A program made the translations under genes and the position numbers. Under the pieces are notes generated by a model. The model did not search any database and was not told the origin of the DNA. It was given only the letters and a program-made list of their open reading frames with translations. This document shows, piece by piece, positions 34,525 through 44,444 of a stretch of 64,000 nucleotides of DNA. The DNA lies in NCBI GenBank assembly GCA_029210205.1, contig JARGOD010000011.1:1-64000 (forward strand), read 5' to 3'. The stretch comes from Verrucomicrobiales bacterium. GTDB taxonomy: Bacteria; Verrucomicrobiota; Verrucomicrobiia; Verrucomicrobiales; DEV007. Within the stretch, counting starts at the first letter, position 1; each line of letters starts with the position of its first letter.

Positions 34525-36233
34525 GCGAAGAAAAATCCGATTTGATAGACGTCCAGATCAACGGGGAATGGCATTCCTTCCCTAAAGGGACACGCATGAT
34601 CGAAGCCTGCCGCGAGGCCGGAGTCGAAGTGCCGCATTACTGCTATCACCCCAAGCTGACCTCGCCCGGCAACTGTCGCATGTGCCTCGTCGAAATGGGG
34701 ATGCCGCCACGCCCGCGTCCCGGCGAAGACCCGCCCGAGCCGGACGAGGACGGTCACCTTCCGATCTCCTGGATCCCGCGTCCCGCGATCGCCTGTGCGA
34801 ACACGATCGCTCCGAACATGGGCATCAACACGGAAAGTGCGATGACCGAGGAGTGTCGCAAAGGAGTCATGGAACTCCTCCTTGCGAATCACCCACTCGA
34901 TTGCCCGATCTGCGACCAGGCCGGTGAGTGTTCCCTTCAGGAATTCAGCGTTGAGCACGGAAAAGGTGAATCCCGCTTCCGTGAGCAGAAGGTCAAGAAA
35001 CCGAAAAACGTTGAAGTTGGTCCCCGCATCCGTCTCGACGACGAGCGATGCATCATGTGCAGTCGCTGTGTTCGGTTCACCGATGAAATTGCGGACGATC
35101 CCGTCCTCGGTTTCACGGATCGTGGCAGCCACACCGTTCTCACGGTTTATCCGGGCCGCGAACTGGCAAACAATTACTCGCTCAACACCGTCGACATTTG
35201 CCCCGTCGGAGCGTTGACCTCCAACGACTTCCGATTCCAGATGCGTGTCTGGTTCATGAAGGAAACCAAGACCATCGACGTGAACTGCGCGACCGGTGCC
35301 AATGTCACCGTCTACAGCCGCGAGGACAAAATTTACCGCATTACCCCGCGTCAGAACAACGACGTGAACTCCGACTGGATGCCCGATTCTCACCGTCTTA
35401 ACTTCCACTGGATCGAAAGCGACGCCCGTCTCACCGATCCTCTCGTGAAAAAGGGAGACACCCACAAGCAAGCGACCTGGCAGGAGGCTGTCGCGACCTC
35501 AGCAGACGCGCTTGCGAGCCTCGAAGGCAGCGAAATCGCCGTGATCGCTTCGGCACGGATGACAAATGAGGAACTCCTCATGACAAATCGTCTCGTCAAA
35601 CACCTCGGAGCCGGACACGTCGACACCGTTACTCGCACTGGTGAAGCAGACGGCTACCTCATTTCCGCTGATCGCAATCCGAACACGAACGGCGTGAAAC
35701 TCGTTCTCGGACTCGACGATCCCGGTTCGCAGATCGACGCGATCAAAGAAGGCATCGAGCAGGGCCGCATCAAAGCCATCATCGCCCTTCAGGAAAATCT
35801 CGTCGAGGACGCCGACTTCAGCGCTGACCTTCTCGGGAAGCTCGATTTCCTTCTCACGAGCTACCCGCTCGCGAACCCGACCGCCGATGTTGCGCACGTT
35901 GTCCTCCCGAGTGCCGGTTGGGCCGAGAAGTCGGGCACAATGATTAACGTGACCGGTCGTCTCCAGCGTCTCAACCAAGTCATCGACGGCCCCGGCCAAA
36001 CCCTCGAATCCTGGGAGATCATCCGTGACCTCATCCAGGCTACCGGCGGTGGCAACGGCATCTACGCGGTGAATGACATCTTTAAACAGCTGACACAGGA
36101 AGTGTCAGAATTCGAAGGCCTCACCTGGGGTCAAATCGGTGATCTGGGTATTCCCCTCATTGAAACCGGTGAAACGATTCCTCTCCTTGAACGCGAGGCG
36201 GAGCGAAAAGCCAAGGGTCTTATCGTAGGCTGA
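34521..36233 (+). CDS. nuoG: NADH-quinone oxidoreductase subunit G (short form)
   Basis: NuoG is the largest peripheral-arm subunit in most bacteria. The N-terminal ferredoxin-like part is complete: [2Fe-2S] ligands in 'HYCYHPKLTSPGNCRMC' and 'IACANTIAP', the His/Cys cluster 'HPLDCPICDQAGEC', and the N4 ligands 'CIMCSRCVRF' with 'VDICPVGAL'. An insertion 'PPRPRPGEDPPEPDEDGHLP' lies between the third and fourth [2Fe-2S] cysteines. The molybdopterin-oxidoreductase-like C-terminal half is strongly shortened: 570 residues in total against about 780-900 in E. coli or Thermus. The residual domain still has 'VAHVVLPSAGWAEKSGTMINVTGRLQRL'. No cofactor is expected there. Confidence 0.93.
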
Positions 36234-36246
36234 CCGACTTATTTTC

Positions 36247-37326
36247 ATGGATTGGCAAATCATCATCGCAGCGTCTATCAAGGTCGTGGTCTTCGTGTTT
36301 CTCGTGACACTTCCACTCGTCGCCATGTCGGTGTGGGCTGAGCGCCGCGTCAGTGCTGCGATTCAGGACCGCGTCGGACCAAACCGCGTCGGACCGGCGG
36401 GACTGCTTCAGGCAGTCGCCGACGGCATCAAATTCCTTCTCAAAGAGGACTTCACGCCAAATCACGTTCGCAAAGGCTACTTCTGGCTTGCCCCGGCGCT
36501 CGTCATGGTCCCGGCCCTGATGACTTCTGCGGTGCTTCCTTTCGGCAGCTCCCTCTTCGGTGAGAAAATGGTCATCGCTGACCTCGATGTCGGACCGCTC
36601 TTCGTTTTCGCCGTCGCTTCCCTTTCTGTTTACGGCATCGTCCTTGCGGGCTGGGCTTCCAATTCGAAATACCCATTCCTCGGGGGCGTTCGCTCGACGA
36701 GCCAGATGATCTCCTACGAGATTTCGCTTGGCCTCTCCGTTGTTCCGCTCATCATGATTTACGGTGAGTTGAATCTCAGCAGCATCGTTCTCTATCAGGC
36801 GCAAAACGGCTGGGCGCTTCTCCCGCTTTGGGGTGACGGCCTCAGCCTCAAAGGATTTCTCCTCTTCATCCCGATCCTGATCTCGTTCGTCGTCTTCATG
36901 ACCTCGATGTTCGCGGAAACGAACCGACTTCCTTTCGACCTTCCTGAGTGTGAAACCGAGCTCGTGGCTGGTTACCACACGGAATACAGTTCGATGAAGT
37001 TCGCGCTTTTCTTTCTCGGCGAATACGCTGCGATGATCATCGGTTCCGGCCTCGCCGTGACTCTCTTTCTCGGCGGATGGAGTCTCCCCTTCGGCTGGCT
37101 CACCCCGGAGAGCGCCGACGCGGTCGTGCCGTGGTGGCATGGCCTCATCCACATCGGAACTTTCTTCGCGAAAGTGATCCTCCTCATCCTTTTCTTCATC
37201 GTGATCCGCTGGACCCTTCCGCGTTTCCGCTACGACCAGCTCATGCGACTCGGCTGGGTCTTCTTCTTTGAAATCGCTCTGTTTAATGTCGTCCTGACCG
37301 CACTCCTCATGTGGTGGCTCGCCTGA
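36247..37326 (+). CDS. nuoH: NADH-quinone oxidoreductase subunit H
   Basis: NuoH (ND1) joins the peripheral and membrane arms and lines the quinone channel. The 359 residues have eight or so membrane helices. Hallmarks are 'AERRVSAAIQDRVGPNRVGPAGLLQAVADGIKFLLKEDFTP' after the first helix and 'NSKYPFLGGVRSTSQMISYEISLGL'. The acidic loop 'FAETNRLPFDLPECETELVAGYHTEYSSMKFALFFLGEYA' is involved in quinone coupling. It is the first membrane subunit in this operon. A long minus-strand ORF here is a shadow. Confidence 0.97.
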   Translation: MDWQIIIAASIKVVVFVFLVTLPLVAMSVWAERRVSAAIQDRVGPNRVGPAGLLQAVADGIKFLLKEDFTPNHVRKGYFWLAPALVMVPALMTSAVLPFGSSLFGEKMVIADLDVGPLFVFAVASLSVYGIVLAGWASNSKYPFLGGVRSTSQMISYEISLGLSVVPLIMIYGELNLSSIVLYQAQNGWALLPLWGDGLSLKGFLLFIPILISFVVFMTSMFAETNRLPFDLPECETELVAGYHTEYSSMKFALFFLGEYAAMIIGSGLAVTLFLGGWSLPFGWLTPESADAVVPWWHGLIHIGTFFAKVILLILFFIVIRWTLPRFRYDQLMRLGWVFFFEIALFNVVLTALLMWWLA

Positions 37327-37354
37327 AACTTTCGAATCCTTCCTCCCTGAACTC

Positions 37355-37885
37355 ATGGCTATCGTCGTAAAACGTCCAAAACTGAAATGGTGGGAACAGC
37401 TCTACATTCCCGGCATCATCTCCGGAATGCGAGTGACTCTCGGCCACTTTATCAAAATCGTGTCCGGGAAGAAAAAGGTCACGATGCAGTATCCCGAGGA
37501 GAAGTGGGACGAGCATCTCCCCGAGCATTACCGCGGAGCCCCCGCTCTGGTGAAGGACGAGCAGGACCGTGAACGCTGTGTCGCCTGCCAGCTCTGCGAA
37601 TTCATCTGCCCGCCACGTGCGATCACGATCAAACCGGAAGAAATTCCCAGCGACGACAAGTGGGCCAAGGTGGAGAAGCGCCCCAAAGCGTTCGACATCG
37701 ACATGATCCGCTGTATTTATTGCGGCCTCTGCGAAGAGGTTTGCCCGGAGCAGGCCATCTATCTCCGCAAAGATTACGCCATCACCGGCACAAGCCGTGA
37801 AGAGATGGTTCACGATAAAGACAGACTCTACGAGATCGGCGGCGTCCGCGTCGGCCTCGTGAATAAGTGGAACGAGCTTAAATGA
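37355..37885 (+). CDS. nuoI: NADH-quinone oxidoreductase subunit I
   Basis: NuoI (23-kDa, TYKY) is an 8Fe ferredoxin-type subunit carrying clusters N6a and N6b between NuoG and NuoB. Both CxxCxxCxxxCP motifs are intact: C75-C78-C81-C85 in 'ERCVACQLCEFICPP' and C120-C123-C126-C130 in 'IRCIYCGLCEEVCPE'. The 176-residue length is normal, with an amphipathic N-terminal helix ('LYIPGIISGMRVTLGHFIKIV') lying on the membrane. Its last codons overlap the nuoJ start by four bases (ATGA). Confidence 0.97.
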   Translation: MAIVVKRPKLKWWEQLYIPGIISGMRVTLGHFIKIVSGKKKVTMQYPEEKWDEHLPEHYRGAPALVKDEQDRERCVACQLCEFICPPRAITIKPEEIPSDDKWAKVEKRPKAFDIDMIRCIYCGLCEEVCPEQAIYLRKDYAITGTSREEMVHDKDRLYEIGGVRVGLVNKWNELK

Positions 37886-38391
37886 CTTTCCTTTTTTACA
37901 TCTTTGCCGCTCTTGCCCTTGTTGGCGGAATTGGAGTTGTCGTAAACCGAAATCCTGTTTCGGCAGCGTTTGCGATGATCCTTTCTTTCCTCGGATTGGC
38001 GGCACTGTTTATCCAGCTCGACGCCTATCTCGTCGGCGTTCTGCAAATCCTCGTCTACGCCGGAGCGATCATGGTGCTGTTTATCTTTATCATCATGCTC
38101 CTTGATGTGCAGGCTGAGGAAAAACGCCGCTTCCCTCTCTTCAACATTTTAGGGGCCGGTGGCGTTGCGGTCGCTTTTGGTGCGCTCCTCCTTGTGATCC
38201 TTAAACGCAGTGAGGTCGGAACCGCCTCCATCCCTCCGATCGAGCCCCTCGAGGGACCGGGCACGTCTGACGTGCATCGTATTGGTGAACTCCTTTTCAG
38301 TCAGTATTGGTTCCCGATCCAGGTGGTCGGGGTTCTCCTCTTAGTCGCTACGATCGGAGTGGTGGTTCTCAGTAAGAAAGAACTGAAGTAA
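37882..38391 (+). CDS. nuoJ: NADH-quinone oxidoreductase subunit J
   Basis: NuoJ (ND6) is a small membrane subunit with five predicted helices that takes part in proton translocation near NuoH. The 169 residues show the usual opening 'YIFAALALVGGIGVVVNRNPVSAAFAMILSFLGLAALFIQLDAYLVGVLQILVYAGAIMVLFIFIIMLLD', which is the conserved core including the pi-bulge helix. The end 'VGVLLLVATIGVVVLSKKE' is typical. It starts within the nuoI stop region (ATGA overlap), showing translational coupling. Confidence 0.96.
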   Translation: MTFLFYIFAALALVGGIGVVVNRNPVSAAFAMILSFLGLAALFIQLDAYLVGVLQILVYAGAIMVLFIFIIMLLDVQAEEKRRFPLFNILGAGGVAVAFGALLLVILKRSEVGTASIPPIEPLEGPGTSDVHRIGELLFSQYWFPIQVVGVLLLVATIGVVVLSKKELK

Positions 38392-38420
38392 AACTGACTT
38401 GAACGCTTGTTTGTGACTGT

Positions 38421-38747
38421 ATGGAAACCGCTATCACCCTGAACCACTTTCTCTTCGTCAGCGGAGTGTTGTTTGCGATTGGACTCGCCGGTGTTCTCGT
38501 GCGTCGCAATCTCATCATCATCTTTATGTGCCTCGAGTTGATGCTCGCGGCAGCCAACCTGACGCTCGTTGCTTTCTCCCGCTTCAACCTCAAAGACGGC
38601 CAGCCGGATTACGAAGGGCACGTCCTCCTCTTTTTTATCATCACCGTCGCGGCTGCTGAAGTCGCGGTGGGTCTCGCCATCATTGTGGCGCTCTTCCGTT
38701 CCAAAGGAACCACTGACGTCACGAAAGTGGACACGATGAAATACTAA
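38421..38747 (+). CDS. nuoK: NADH-quinone oxidoreductase subunit K
   Basis: NuoK (ND4L) is a three-helix membrane subunit with buried Glu residues in the proton path. The 108 residues carry '[45 protein letters not shown]' (first key Glu in 'MCLELML') and '[23 protein letters not shown]' (second Glu in 'AAAEVAVGL'). The order J-K-L is the conserved bacterial one. It lies 29 bp after nuoJ and 22 bp before the preferred nuoL start. Confidence 0.96.
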   Translation: METAITLNHFLFVSGVLFAIGLAGVLVRRNLIIIFMCLELMLAAANLTLVAFSRFNLKDGQPDYEGHVLLFFIITVAAAEVAVGLAIIVALFRSKGTTDVTKVDTMKY

Positions 38748-38769
38748 GACTTTCGACCGCTTGTTTTTA

Positions 38770-40587
38770 ATGGATGTGAATACCACCGCCTGGACCGTTC
38801 TTCTGCTGCCGCTCATTGTGGCCGCCTTGATCGTTGTCGGCCTTAAACGCTCGCCCGGACTCTCTTCACTTCTTTCGACAGGGTCTGCGCTCATCACTTT
38901 TATCCTCTGCGTTATTCTTGCCGGTGGCGAAGGCGGTGACGTGAAGGCCTTCCCATGGATTGACATGGGTGATCTCTTTCGTGTCGAGATCGGCTTCCAA
39001 CTCGATGAACTGAGCCGTGGCATGATGCTGATTGTGACCTCAATCGGCCTCCTCGTTCACATTTTCTCACTCGCCTACATGAAGGACGACAAGGGAAAGG
39101 CCCGCTACTTTGCCGGTCTTTCGCTCTTCATGTTCTCCATGACCGGAATCGTCCTCGCGAACAACTTCGTGATGATGTTCATCTTCTGGGAACTGGTTGG
39201 CGTCAGCTCCTACATTCTCATCGGCCACTGGTTCCACAAAGAGTCGGCTGCCGATGCCGCCAAGAAGGCGTTCCTTACGAACAAGATCGGCGACTTCGGT
39301 TTCATGATCGGGATTCTCCTCGTTTGGGTCCTCACCGGTTCGATCTACTTTGAGGAAATCAAAGAAGCAGTCGGCGGCGTCACGAACATGGTTCTCCTCA
39401 ACATCGCGGTTCTCTGTGTCTTCTGCGGTGCGATCGGAAAATCAGCTCAGCTTCCGCTTCACGTCTGGCTTCCCGACGCGATGGAAGGCCCCACGCCGGT
39501 TTCCGCTCTCATCCACGCAGCGACGATGGTCGCAGCGGGTGTCTTCATGCTCGCCCGCGTTGTCTTCCTTATCGAGGCGACTGAGATCGCCGCACAATGG
39601 ATTTCCTGGATCGGTGCCGCGACCGCAGTTGTTGCTGCGCTCATGGCGCTGCAACAAAACGACATCAAGCGCATCCTCGCTTACTCGACGCTATCTCAGC
39701 TCGGCTACATGGTCATGGCACAGGGCATTGCTCACGGCGGCAGCGACGCCGGCATGTTCCATCTCTACACTCACGCCTTTTTCAAAGCGCTTCTCTTCCT
39801 CGGCTCCGGAGCGGTCATTTACGCCTGCCACCACGAACAGGACATCTGGAAGATGGGTGGTCTACGCAAGAAGATGCCGATTACCTTCGTCACTTTTGCA
39901 CTGGGGACCGCAGCTCTCATCGCGGTTCCTTTCACGAGTGGTTTCTGGAGTAAGGAAATGATCCTCGAAACGGCCTACCACGAGGGAGCAATGTTCCCTT
40001 ACGTCTGCGGAATCATCGTCGCTTTCCTCACTCCCTTCTACATGACCCGCCTCGTCATCGTTGCTTTCTTTGGAAAAAATCGCACGAAGGATGCCGATCA
40101 CGCCAAAGAGGTTGGACCTCTCATGTGGGCTCCACTCGCGATCCTTGCGGTGATGGCCATATTCTCTGCCTACAAGCCGGTTTCCGGTCCGCTTCTCGCA
40201 ACAGGATATGGAAGCTTAAGCCACCTCGTTGAGCATTTCGGGCTTACTGCAATTCTCTCACTCACCGGCCTCGCAGTTGGAGTCATCGGCGCGATCTTCC
40301 TCTACAAAGGCAGAGACAGCGATCCGATCAGCATCCCGCTCTTCGCGAATCGTTTCTACATCGACGAGCTCTACATTGGCCTCGTCCGGATCTTTCAGGA
40401 TGCTGTCGCCGCCGTCCTCGACATCGTCGACCGATTCATCATCGATCCTCTCGTGGTTCGCCTCCCTGCCCTCGCCGCGATGGGCGCGGGATCGTTCCTT
40501 CGTGTCTTTCAAATTGGCAACGTTCAGTCTTACGCGCTTTTCTTCGGCATCGCGGTGATTGCTCTGATCCTTTTCCTCATTCTCTAA
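38770..40587 (+). CDS. nuoL: NADH-quinone oxidoreductase subunit L
   Basis: NuoL (ND5) is the distal antiporter-like proton-pumping subunit and carries the long lateral helix. The track starts at TTG 38761; ATG 38770 ('MDVNTTAWTVLLLPLIVAA') is preferred, giving 605 residues with about sixteen helices. Key parts are 'FIFWELVGVSSYILIGHWF', 'LTNKIGDFGFMIGI', 'GAIGKSAQLPLHVWLPDAMEGPTPVSALIHAATMVAAGVFMLAR' with the pump Lys, and 'QQNDIKRILAYSTLSQLGYMVMA'. The C-terminal end is helical and hydrophobic as expected. Confidence 0.96.
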   Translation: MDVNTTAWTVLLLPLIVAALIVVGLKRSPGLSSLLSTGSALITFILCVILAGGEGGDVKAFPWIDMGDLFRVEIGFQLDELSRGMMLIVTSIGLLVHIFSLAYMKDDKGKARYFAGLSLFMFSMTGIVLANNFVMMFIFWELVGVSSYILIGHWFHKESAADAAKKAFLTNKIGDFGFMIGILLVWVLTGSIYFEEIKEAVGGVTNMVLLNIAVLCVFCGAIGKSAQLPLHVWLPDAMEGPTPVSALIHAATMVAAGVFMLARVVFLIEATEIAAQWISWIGAATAVVAALMALQQNDIKRILAYSTLSQLGYMVMAQGIAHGGSDAGMFHLYTHAFFKALLFLGSGAVIYACHHEQDIWKMGGLRKKMPITFVTFALGTAALIAVPFTSGFWSKEMILETAYHEGAMFPYVCGIIVAFLTPFYMTRLVIVAFFGKNRTKDADHAKEVGPLMWAPLAILAVMAIFSAYKPVSGPLLATGYGSLSHLVEHFGLTAILSLTGLAVGVIGAIFLYKGRDSDPISIPLFANRFYIDELYIGLVRIFQDAVAAVLDIVDRFIIDPLVVRLPALAAMGAGSFLRVFQIGNVQSYALFFGIAVIALILFLIL

Positions 40588-40611
40588 CTGAACTTTTTCC
40601 CCGGAAACACC

Positions 40612-42120
40612 GTGAGTATCATCCTCGAAATCATCGTTTTCCTGCCCCTGATCGCTGCCATTGCGATTGGACTCGGGGCACCGGCACGCTTCTCAGCATT
40701 GGGAACTGCAGCTATTACTCTGCTCCTCACTCTCATCGTTGCAGTCCGGTTCGACACGAACGTTGAAGGCTCGTTTCAGTTCGCTTCGTCGCGCACCTTG
40801 CTCGACATGGAAGGCTTCCCAACTCTAAGCCTTGCCTTCGGAATTGATGGCATCAGCCTCGTTCTCCTGCTCCTCGCCACGCTCGTCATGCTGGCCGCAG
40901 TTCTTGTTTCTCCTCAGGAGCGCGAAATAAAAGGCAGTTCGAAACTCTACTACCTTTCACTTCTACTTATCGGCGGTGGTGCCATCGGTGCTTTCACGGC
41001 AACGGATCTTTTCTTTCTCTACGCGTTCCACGAGCTCGCTTTGATTCCGACCTTTCTTATGATCGGCATTTTTGGACACGGCGAGAATCGCGTCCGCACC
41101 GCCTGGACTATTACCATTTACCTTGGGATAGGCAGCTTAATCCTTCTCGTCGGACTCATTATGGCGGTCTTCGCACTCGGAGGCTCGACCTTTGCGATCG
41201 CTGACCTCATTGCTCTGGCAAAGAGTCCTGAGACTGGCATCGCGACAGAACAACAGACGTGGATCTTCGCCTTTCTTCTCGTCGGGTTTGGCATCCTTGT
41301 TTCCCTCTTCCCGTTTCACAGCTGGGCAGCTCCGGCTTACGCGGAAGCCCCTGCTCCTGTTGCGATGTTACATGCCGGTGTCCTGAAAAAATTCGGTCTC
41401 TACGGACTCATTCGCATCGCGATGCCGCTTGCACCGGAAGGCATGGCGGCATGGTTGAACGTCATTCTCGTCCTCCTCTTGGGAAATATCATCTACATCG
41501 GACTCGTCACTGTCGCGCAGAAGAAACTCGACCGCATGCTTGGTTACTCCAGCGTCATGCACATGGGCTATGTCTTCCTTGGGCTCGCAGCGATGAACCA
41601 ACTTGGCGTTTCCGGAGCAGTCCTCCTCATGTTCGCTCACGGAGTTTCCATCGCCCTCCTCTTCGGACTCTGCGGTTGGATCCGTGAAAAATACAACACC
41701 GTTCATTTCGAAGAACTGGGCGGCATCGCAAGCCACCTACCGAAACTGGGCCTTTTATTTGCCTTCGCCGCGTTTGCCTCTGCCGGCCTCCCCGGCTTTG
41801 CAAACTTCGCTGCTGAGGTTTCTGTTTTCTTTGGAGCGTTTAAAGACACCGCGGAATCGCTAGGTTGGCTCCAGTGGACAACGATCATCGCGCTATGGGG
41901 TGTCGTCATTTCTGCTGTCTACATGCTCCGTGCTTTCCGCAGCCTTTTCATGGGACCGCCCATGGAAAAAATGGCATCCCCCGATGAGCTCACGATGAAG
42001 GAGCGCCTCCCTCACTTTTTGCTCCTCGCAACGCTGATAGCCGTGGGCTTCGTCCCCGAACTTTTGAACCAGTTTATCCGCCCCGCCGTGGAAGGACTTT
42101 TCCTCCTCACTGCCGGATGA
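40612..42120 (+). CDS. nuoM: NADH-quinone oxidoreductase subunit M
   Basis: NuoM (ND4) is the middle antiporter-like subunit. It starts with GTG at 40612 and has 502 residues and about fourteen helices. Seen are 'FGIDGISLVLLLLATLVMLAAV', the conserved Glu in 'FFLYAFHELALIPTFLMIGIFG', 'FHSWAAPAYAEAPAPVAMLHAGVLKKFGLYGLIRI' with pump Lys, and 'QKKLDRMLGYSSVMHMGYVFLGLAAM'. The typical 'HTWLPDAH' reads 'HSWAAPAY' here, a mild divergence. Seventy bp containing a short repeat separate it from nuoN. Confidence 0.96.
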   Translation: MSIILEIIVFLPLIAAIAIGLGAPARFSALGTAAITLLLTLIVAVRFDTNVEGSFQFASSRTLLDMEGFPTLSLAFGIDGISLVLLLLATLVMLAAVLVSPQEREIKGSSKLYYLSLLLIGGGAIGAFTATDLFFLYAFHELALIPTFLMIGIFGHGENRVRTAWTITIYLGIGSLILLVGLIMAVFALGGSTFAIADLIALAKSPETGIATEQQTWIFAFLLVGFGILVSLFPFHSWAAPAYAEAPAPVAMLHAGVLKKFGLYGLIRIAMPLAPEGMAAWLNVILVLLLGNIIYIGLVTVAQKKLDRMLGYSSVMHMGYVFLGLAAMNQLGVSGAVLLMFAHGVSIALLFGLCGWIREKYNTVHFEELGGIASHLPKLGLLFAFAAFASAGLPGFANFAAEVSVFFGAFKDTAESLGWLQWTTIIALWGVVISAVYMLRAFRSLFMGPPMEKMASPDELTMKERLPHFLLLATLIAVGFVPELLNQFIRPAVEGLFLLTAG

Positions 42121-42124
42121 TTCA

Positions 42125-42160
42125 ACCCTGTTAAGTCTCCCACCTGACCCTGTTGAATTC
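42125..42160. repeat. ACCCTGTT direct repeat between nuoM and nuoN
   Basis: ACCCTGTT occurs twice here (42125-42132 and 42147-42154). The second copy extends to ACCCTGTTGAATTC, matching 14 of 14 bases with 30806-30819. No hairpin forms with the local copies because both have the same orientation. It interrupts the otherwise tight nuo operon. Confidence 0.5.
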
Positions 42161-42189
42161 CTATCCTCATTTTTTCTACCCTTCCTGAC

Positions 42190-43674
42190 ATGCCGGTTTA
42201 TTTCCTCGAAATCATTGTCGTCGCCCTCGGCATCATCATGCTGCTGGTGGATGCATTCGTGAAACTGGAAGACAAGCGATCGATTGCCTGGCTCGGCATG
42301 ATGGGCCTAGTCGTGACCTTTGGACTTCTCTTCCGCGTGCAGTGGCCCGAATCAACTGAGAGTCCTTTCTGGGATTTCTACACAACCGGAGACCAGATGG
42401 CACTCTACTTTAAGGGGATTGCGATTCTGACTACCTTAGGCGTTCTCATCATGGCCTCTGACTACAGCAGGATTGTTGTCGATCAGACGGCACCGCCCGA
42501 AAAAGGAGCACACCCGCAGTCAGGATTAGGCGAGTTTTTCGCGCTTCCGATGTTCGCCTGCGCCGGCCTCATGCTCATGTCTTCCGCGAATCATCTTGTG
42601 AGCATCTTTGTTGCTCTCGAAACGGTCACAATTGCCTTCTATGTGATGGTCGCCTATCTGCGCCGGAACGTCGGATCACTGGAGGCGGGAGTGAAGTATC
42701 TTATTCTCGGAGCACTCTCCACCGGCTTTCTCGTCTATGGCTTCGCCTGGCTCTATGGCATGACAGGCAGCATGCAGCTCGATGAAATCACAACGGCTCT
42801 TTCCGGCGACAATGTCAACGTTGCTGGTTCGCTATTCGCTTTTGCTCTTATCCTTGTCGCGCTGGCTTTTAAAGTAGGCGGCGCTCCCTTCCACTTCTGG
42901 ATCCCTGATGTTTACCAGGGCGCTCCGACACCGATCACTGCCTTTCTATCTGTCGGTTCGAAAGCGGCTGGCTTCATTGTCCTCCTTCGGCTTGTCGATC
43001 CATTTCTTTCGAGTGGTGAGCTCGTCGGTAAAGTCATTCTTGCGGTCACTGTGATTGCAGTCATCACTCTCATCGTGGGCAATCTTTCCGCTCTACCCCA
43101 AAAGAATTTTAAACGACTTCTAGCATACTCCAGCGTCGCCCATGCCGGTTTCCTTCTCATGGCTCTTGCCTGCACGCCGACAACATCTCAAGCTGGTGAG
43201 TTTCTCTCCCCGGCCAAAGTGATCGCGTTTTACCTCGGCGCATACCTGCTCATGACTCTCCTCGCGTTCCTGGTCATGACGGCGGTCCGCGTCAAAATGG
43301 CAGGCGAAGAGCTTTCCTCATACCGAGGGCTCGCGAAACGTTCTCCATTTCTCGCGTTCGCGATGATCATCTCGATGGCATCGCTTGCCGGGATACCTCT
43401 CACGGCTGGATTTTTCGGGAAGTTTTTCGTCTTTCAGCTCGCTGTTCAGCAGCAGCAGTGGTTCCTACTAACCGTTGGCCTCGTCGGCGCCGGCGCCGGA
43501 TTCTATTACTACCTGAAAATTGCGGCGTCCATGTTTCTCTCCGAAGAAGATCCTAAAGGCGACCATTCCGCGATTCCGGTCAGCAGTCTTTCCCGCATCG
43601 CGATGATTGTTCTCATCGTCTTGATTCTCATCGGCGGCGTGAATCCAAGTATCATCATGGGGCTGCTTCCCTGA
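42190..43674 (+). CDS. nuoN: NADH-quinone oxidoreductase subunit N
   Basis: NuoN (ND2) is the antiporter-like subunit next to NuoK and NuoJ. The 494 residues have about fourteen helices. It shows 'LVSIFVALETVTIAFYVMVAYLRRNVGSLEAGVKYLILGALSTGFLVYGFAWLYG', 'FKVGGAPFHFWIPDVYQGAPTPITAFLSVGSKAAGFIVLLRL' and 'LPQKNFKRLLAYSSVAHAGFLLMAL'. It ends with 'VLILIGGVNPSIIMGLLP'. It is the last nuo gene. No clear intrinsic terminator follows; the convergent FkbM gene ends 42 bp beyond. Confidence 0.96.
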   Translation: MPVYFLEIIVVALGIIMLLVDAFVKLEDKRSIAWLGMMGLVVTFGLLFRVQWPESTESPFWDFYTTGDQMALYFKGIAILTTLGVLIMASDYSRIVVDQTAPPEKGAHPQSGLGEFFALPMFACAGLMLMSSANHLVSIFVALETVTIAFYVMVAYLRRNVGSLEAGVKYLILGALSTGFLVYGFAWLYGMTGSMQLDEITTALSGDNVNVAGSLFAFALILVALAFKVGGAPFHFWIPDVYQGAPTPITAFLSVGSKAAGFIVLLRLVDPFLSSGELVGKVILAVTVIAVITLIVGNLSALPQKNFKRLLAYSSVAHAGFLLMALACTPTTSQAGEFLSPAKVIAFYLGAYLLMTLLAFLVMTAVRVKMAGEELSSYRGLAKRSPFLAFAMIISMASLAGIPLTAGFFGKFFVFQLAVQQQQWFLLTVGLVGAGAGFYYYLKIAASMFLSEEDPKGDHSAIPVSSLSRIAMIVLIVLILIGGVNPSIIMGLLP

Positions 43675-43715
43675 GGTGTGTTTCCGGTGCACTCAATCAA
43701 CAGTGACTGAGACCT

Positions 43716-44441
43716 TTAGAGCTGGCCGTTCACGTTTTCACGATGGATAAAGATAAAATCTTTCTCAGCTTTCGGATGGATCTCTCCTAGAAGCTGTGGG
43801 AGACGCGCTATAGGAGCCAGGCCTTGGTGAAAGAAAAAACCTTCGTAGCCTATTGATTCAAGGTAGTTGAAGACCTCGCAGTTCTCCTCCTGCCCCTCAT
43901 CGCATTCAAATATCAAGGCAGGCTTTTGCTCTTTGAGAAAGCTCTCGCCGCCCCGAAATACCCCGAGCTCGTGACCCTCCACATCACACTTTACAAGTTT
44001 GACTCCAGTGATCGCTTTCTCTTGAACGACATCCTCCAGTCTGACAAGGGGAACATCCATTGTGACTTCTTTACCGGTTATGGTTCGATCCTCGCAGAGC
44101 GTAGCTCCTCCCCAATTGTTATCGGGACGACGCAATTGAGCGGTTCCCGTCACATCGGAGAGTGCGTAGGGAACAACTTCTACTGACTTAAGGGAAAAAG
44201 CATGGATCACATCATTCAGTTCACTCTGCATTTCCGGCTGAGGCTCGAAAGCAAAGACTTTTCCTGAAATGCCCACGTACTTGGACATCCAGTATGTGTA
44301 AAGGCCGCGATTAGCTCCAATATCGAGACAAACATCTCCTTCTCTCAAAATCCTTCTAACATATTTCAAAGCAAACTTCTCTGAACGAAATCTGTAGCGC
44401 AATGCGCGATGAAGAAAATGGCTCTTTTCTATGAAATTCAT
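43716..44441 (-). CDS. FkbM family methyltransferase
   Basis: FkbM-type enzymes are SAM-dependent O-methyltransferases, often acting on sugars of polysaccharides or secondary metabolites. The 241-residue protein has motif I 'VCLDIGANRGLYTYWMSKYVG', 'VFAFEPQPEM', and 'VKLVKCDVEGHELGVFRGGESFLKEQKPALIFECDE', the family hallmark. Its start is 3 bp after the stop of the O-antigen ligase gene on the same strand, so the two are cotranscribed. This suggests methylation of a surface glycan, for example a capping sugar. The substrate is inferred only from context. Confidence 0.9.
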   Translation of the reverse strand: MNFIEKSHFLHRALRYRFRSEKFALKYVRRILREGDVCLDIGANRGLYTYWMSKYVGISGKVFAFEPQPEMQSELNDVIHAFSLKSVEVVPYALSDVTGTAQLRRPDNNWGGATLCEDRTITGKEVTMDVPLVRLEDVVQEKAITGVKLVKCDVEGHELGVFRGGESFLKEQKPALIFECDEGQEENCEVFNYLESIGYEGFFFHQGLAPIARLPQLLGEIHPKAEKDFIFIHRENVNGQL

Positions 44442-44444
44442 TTA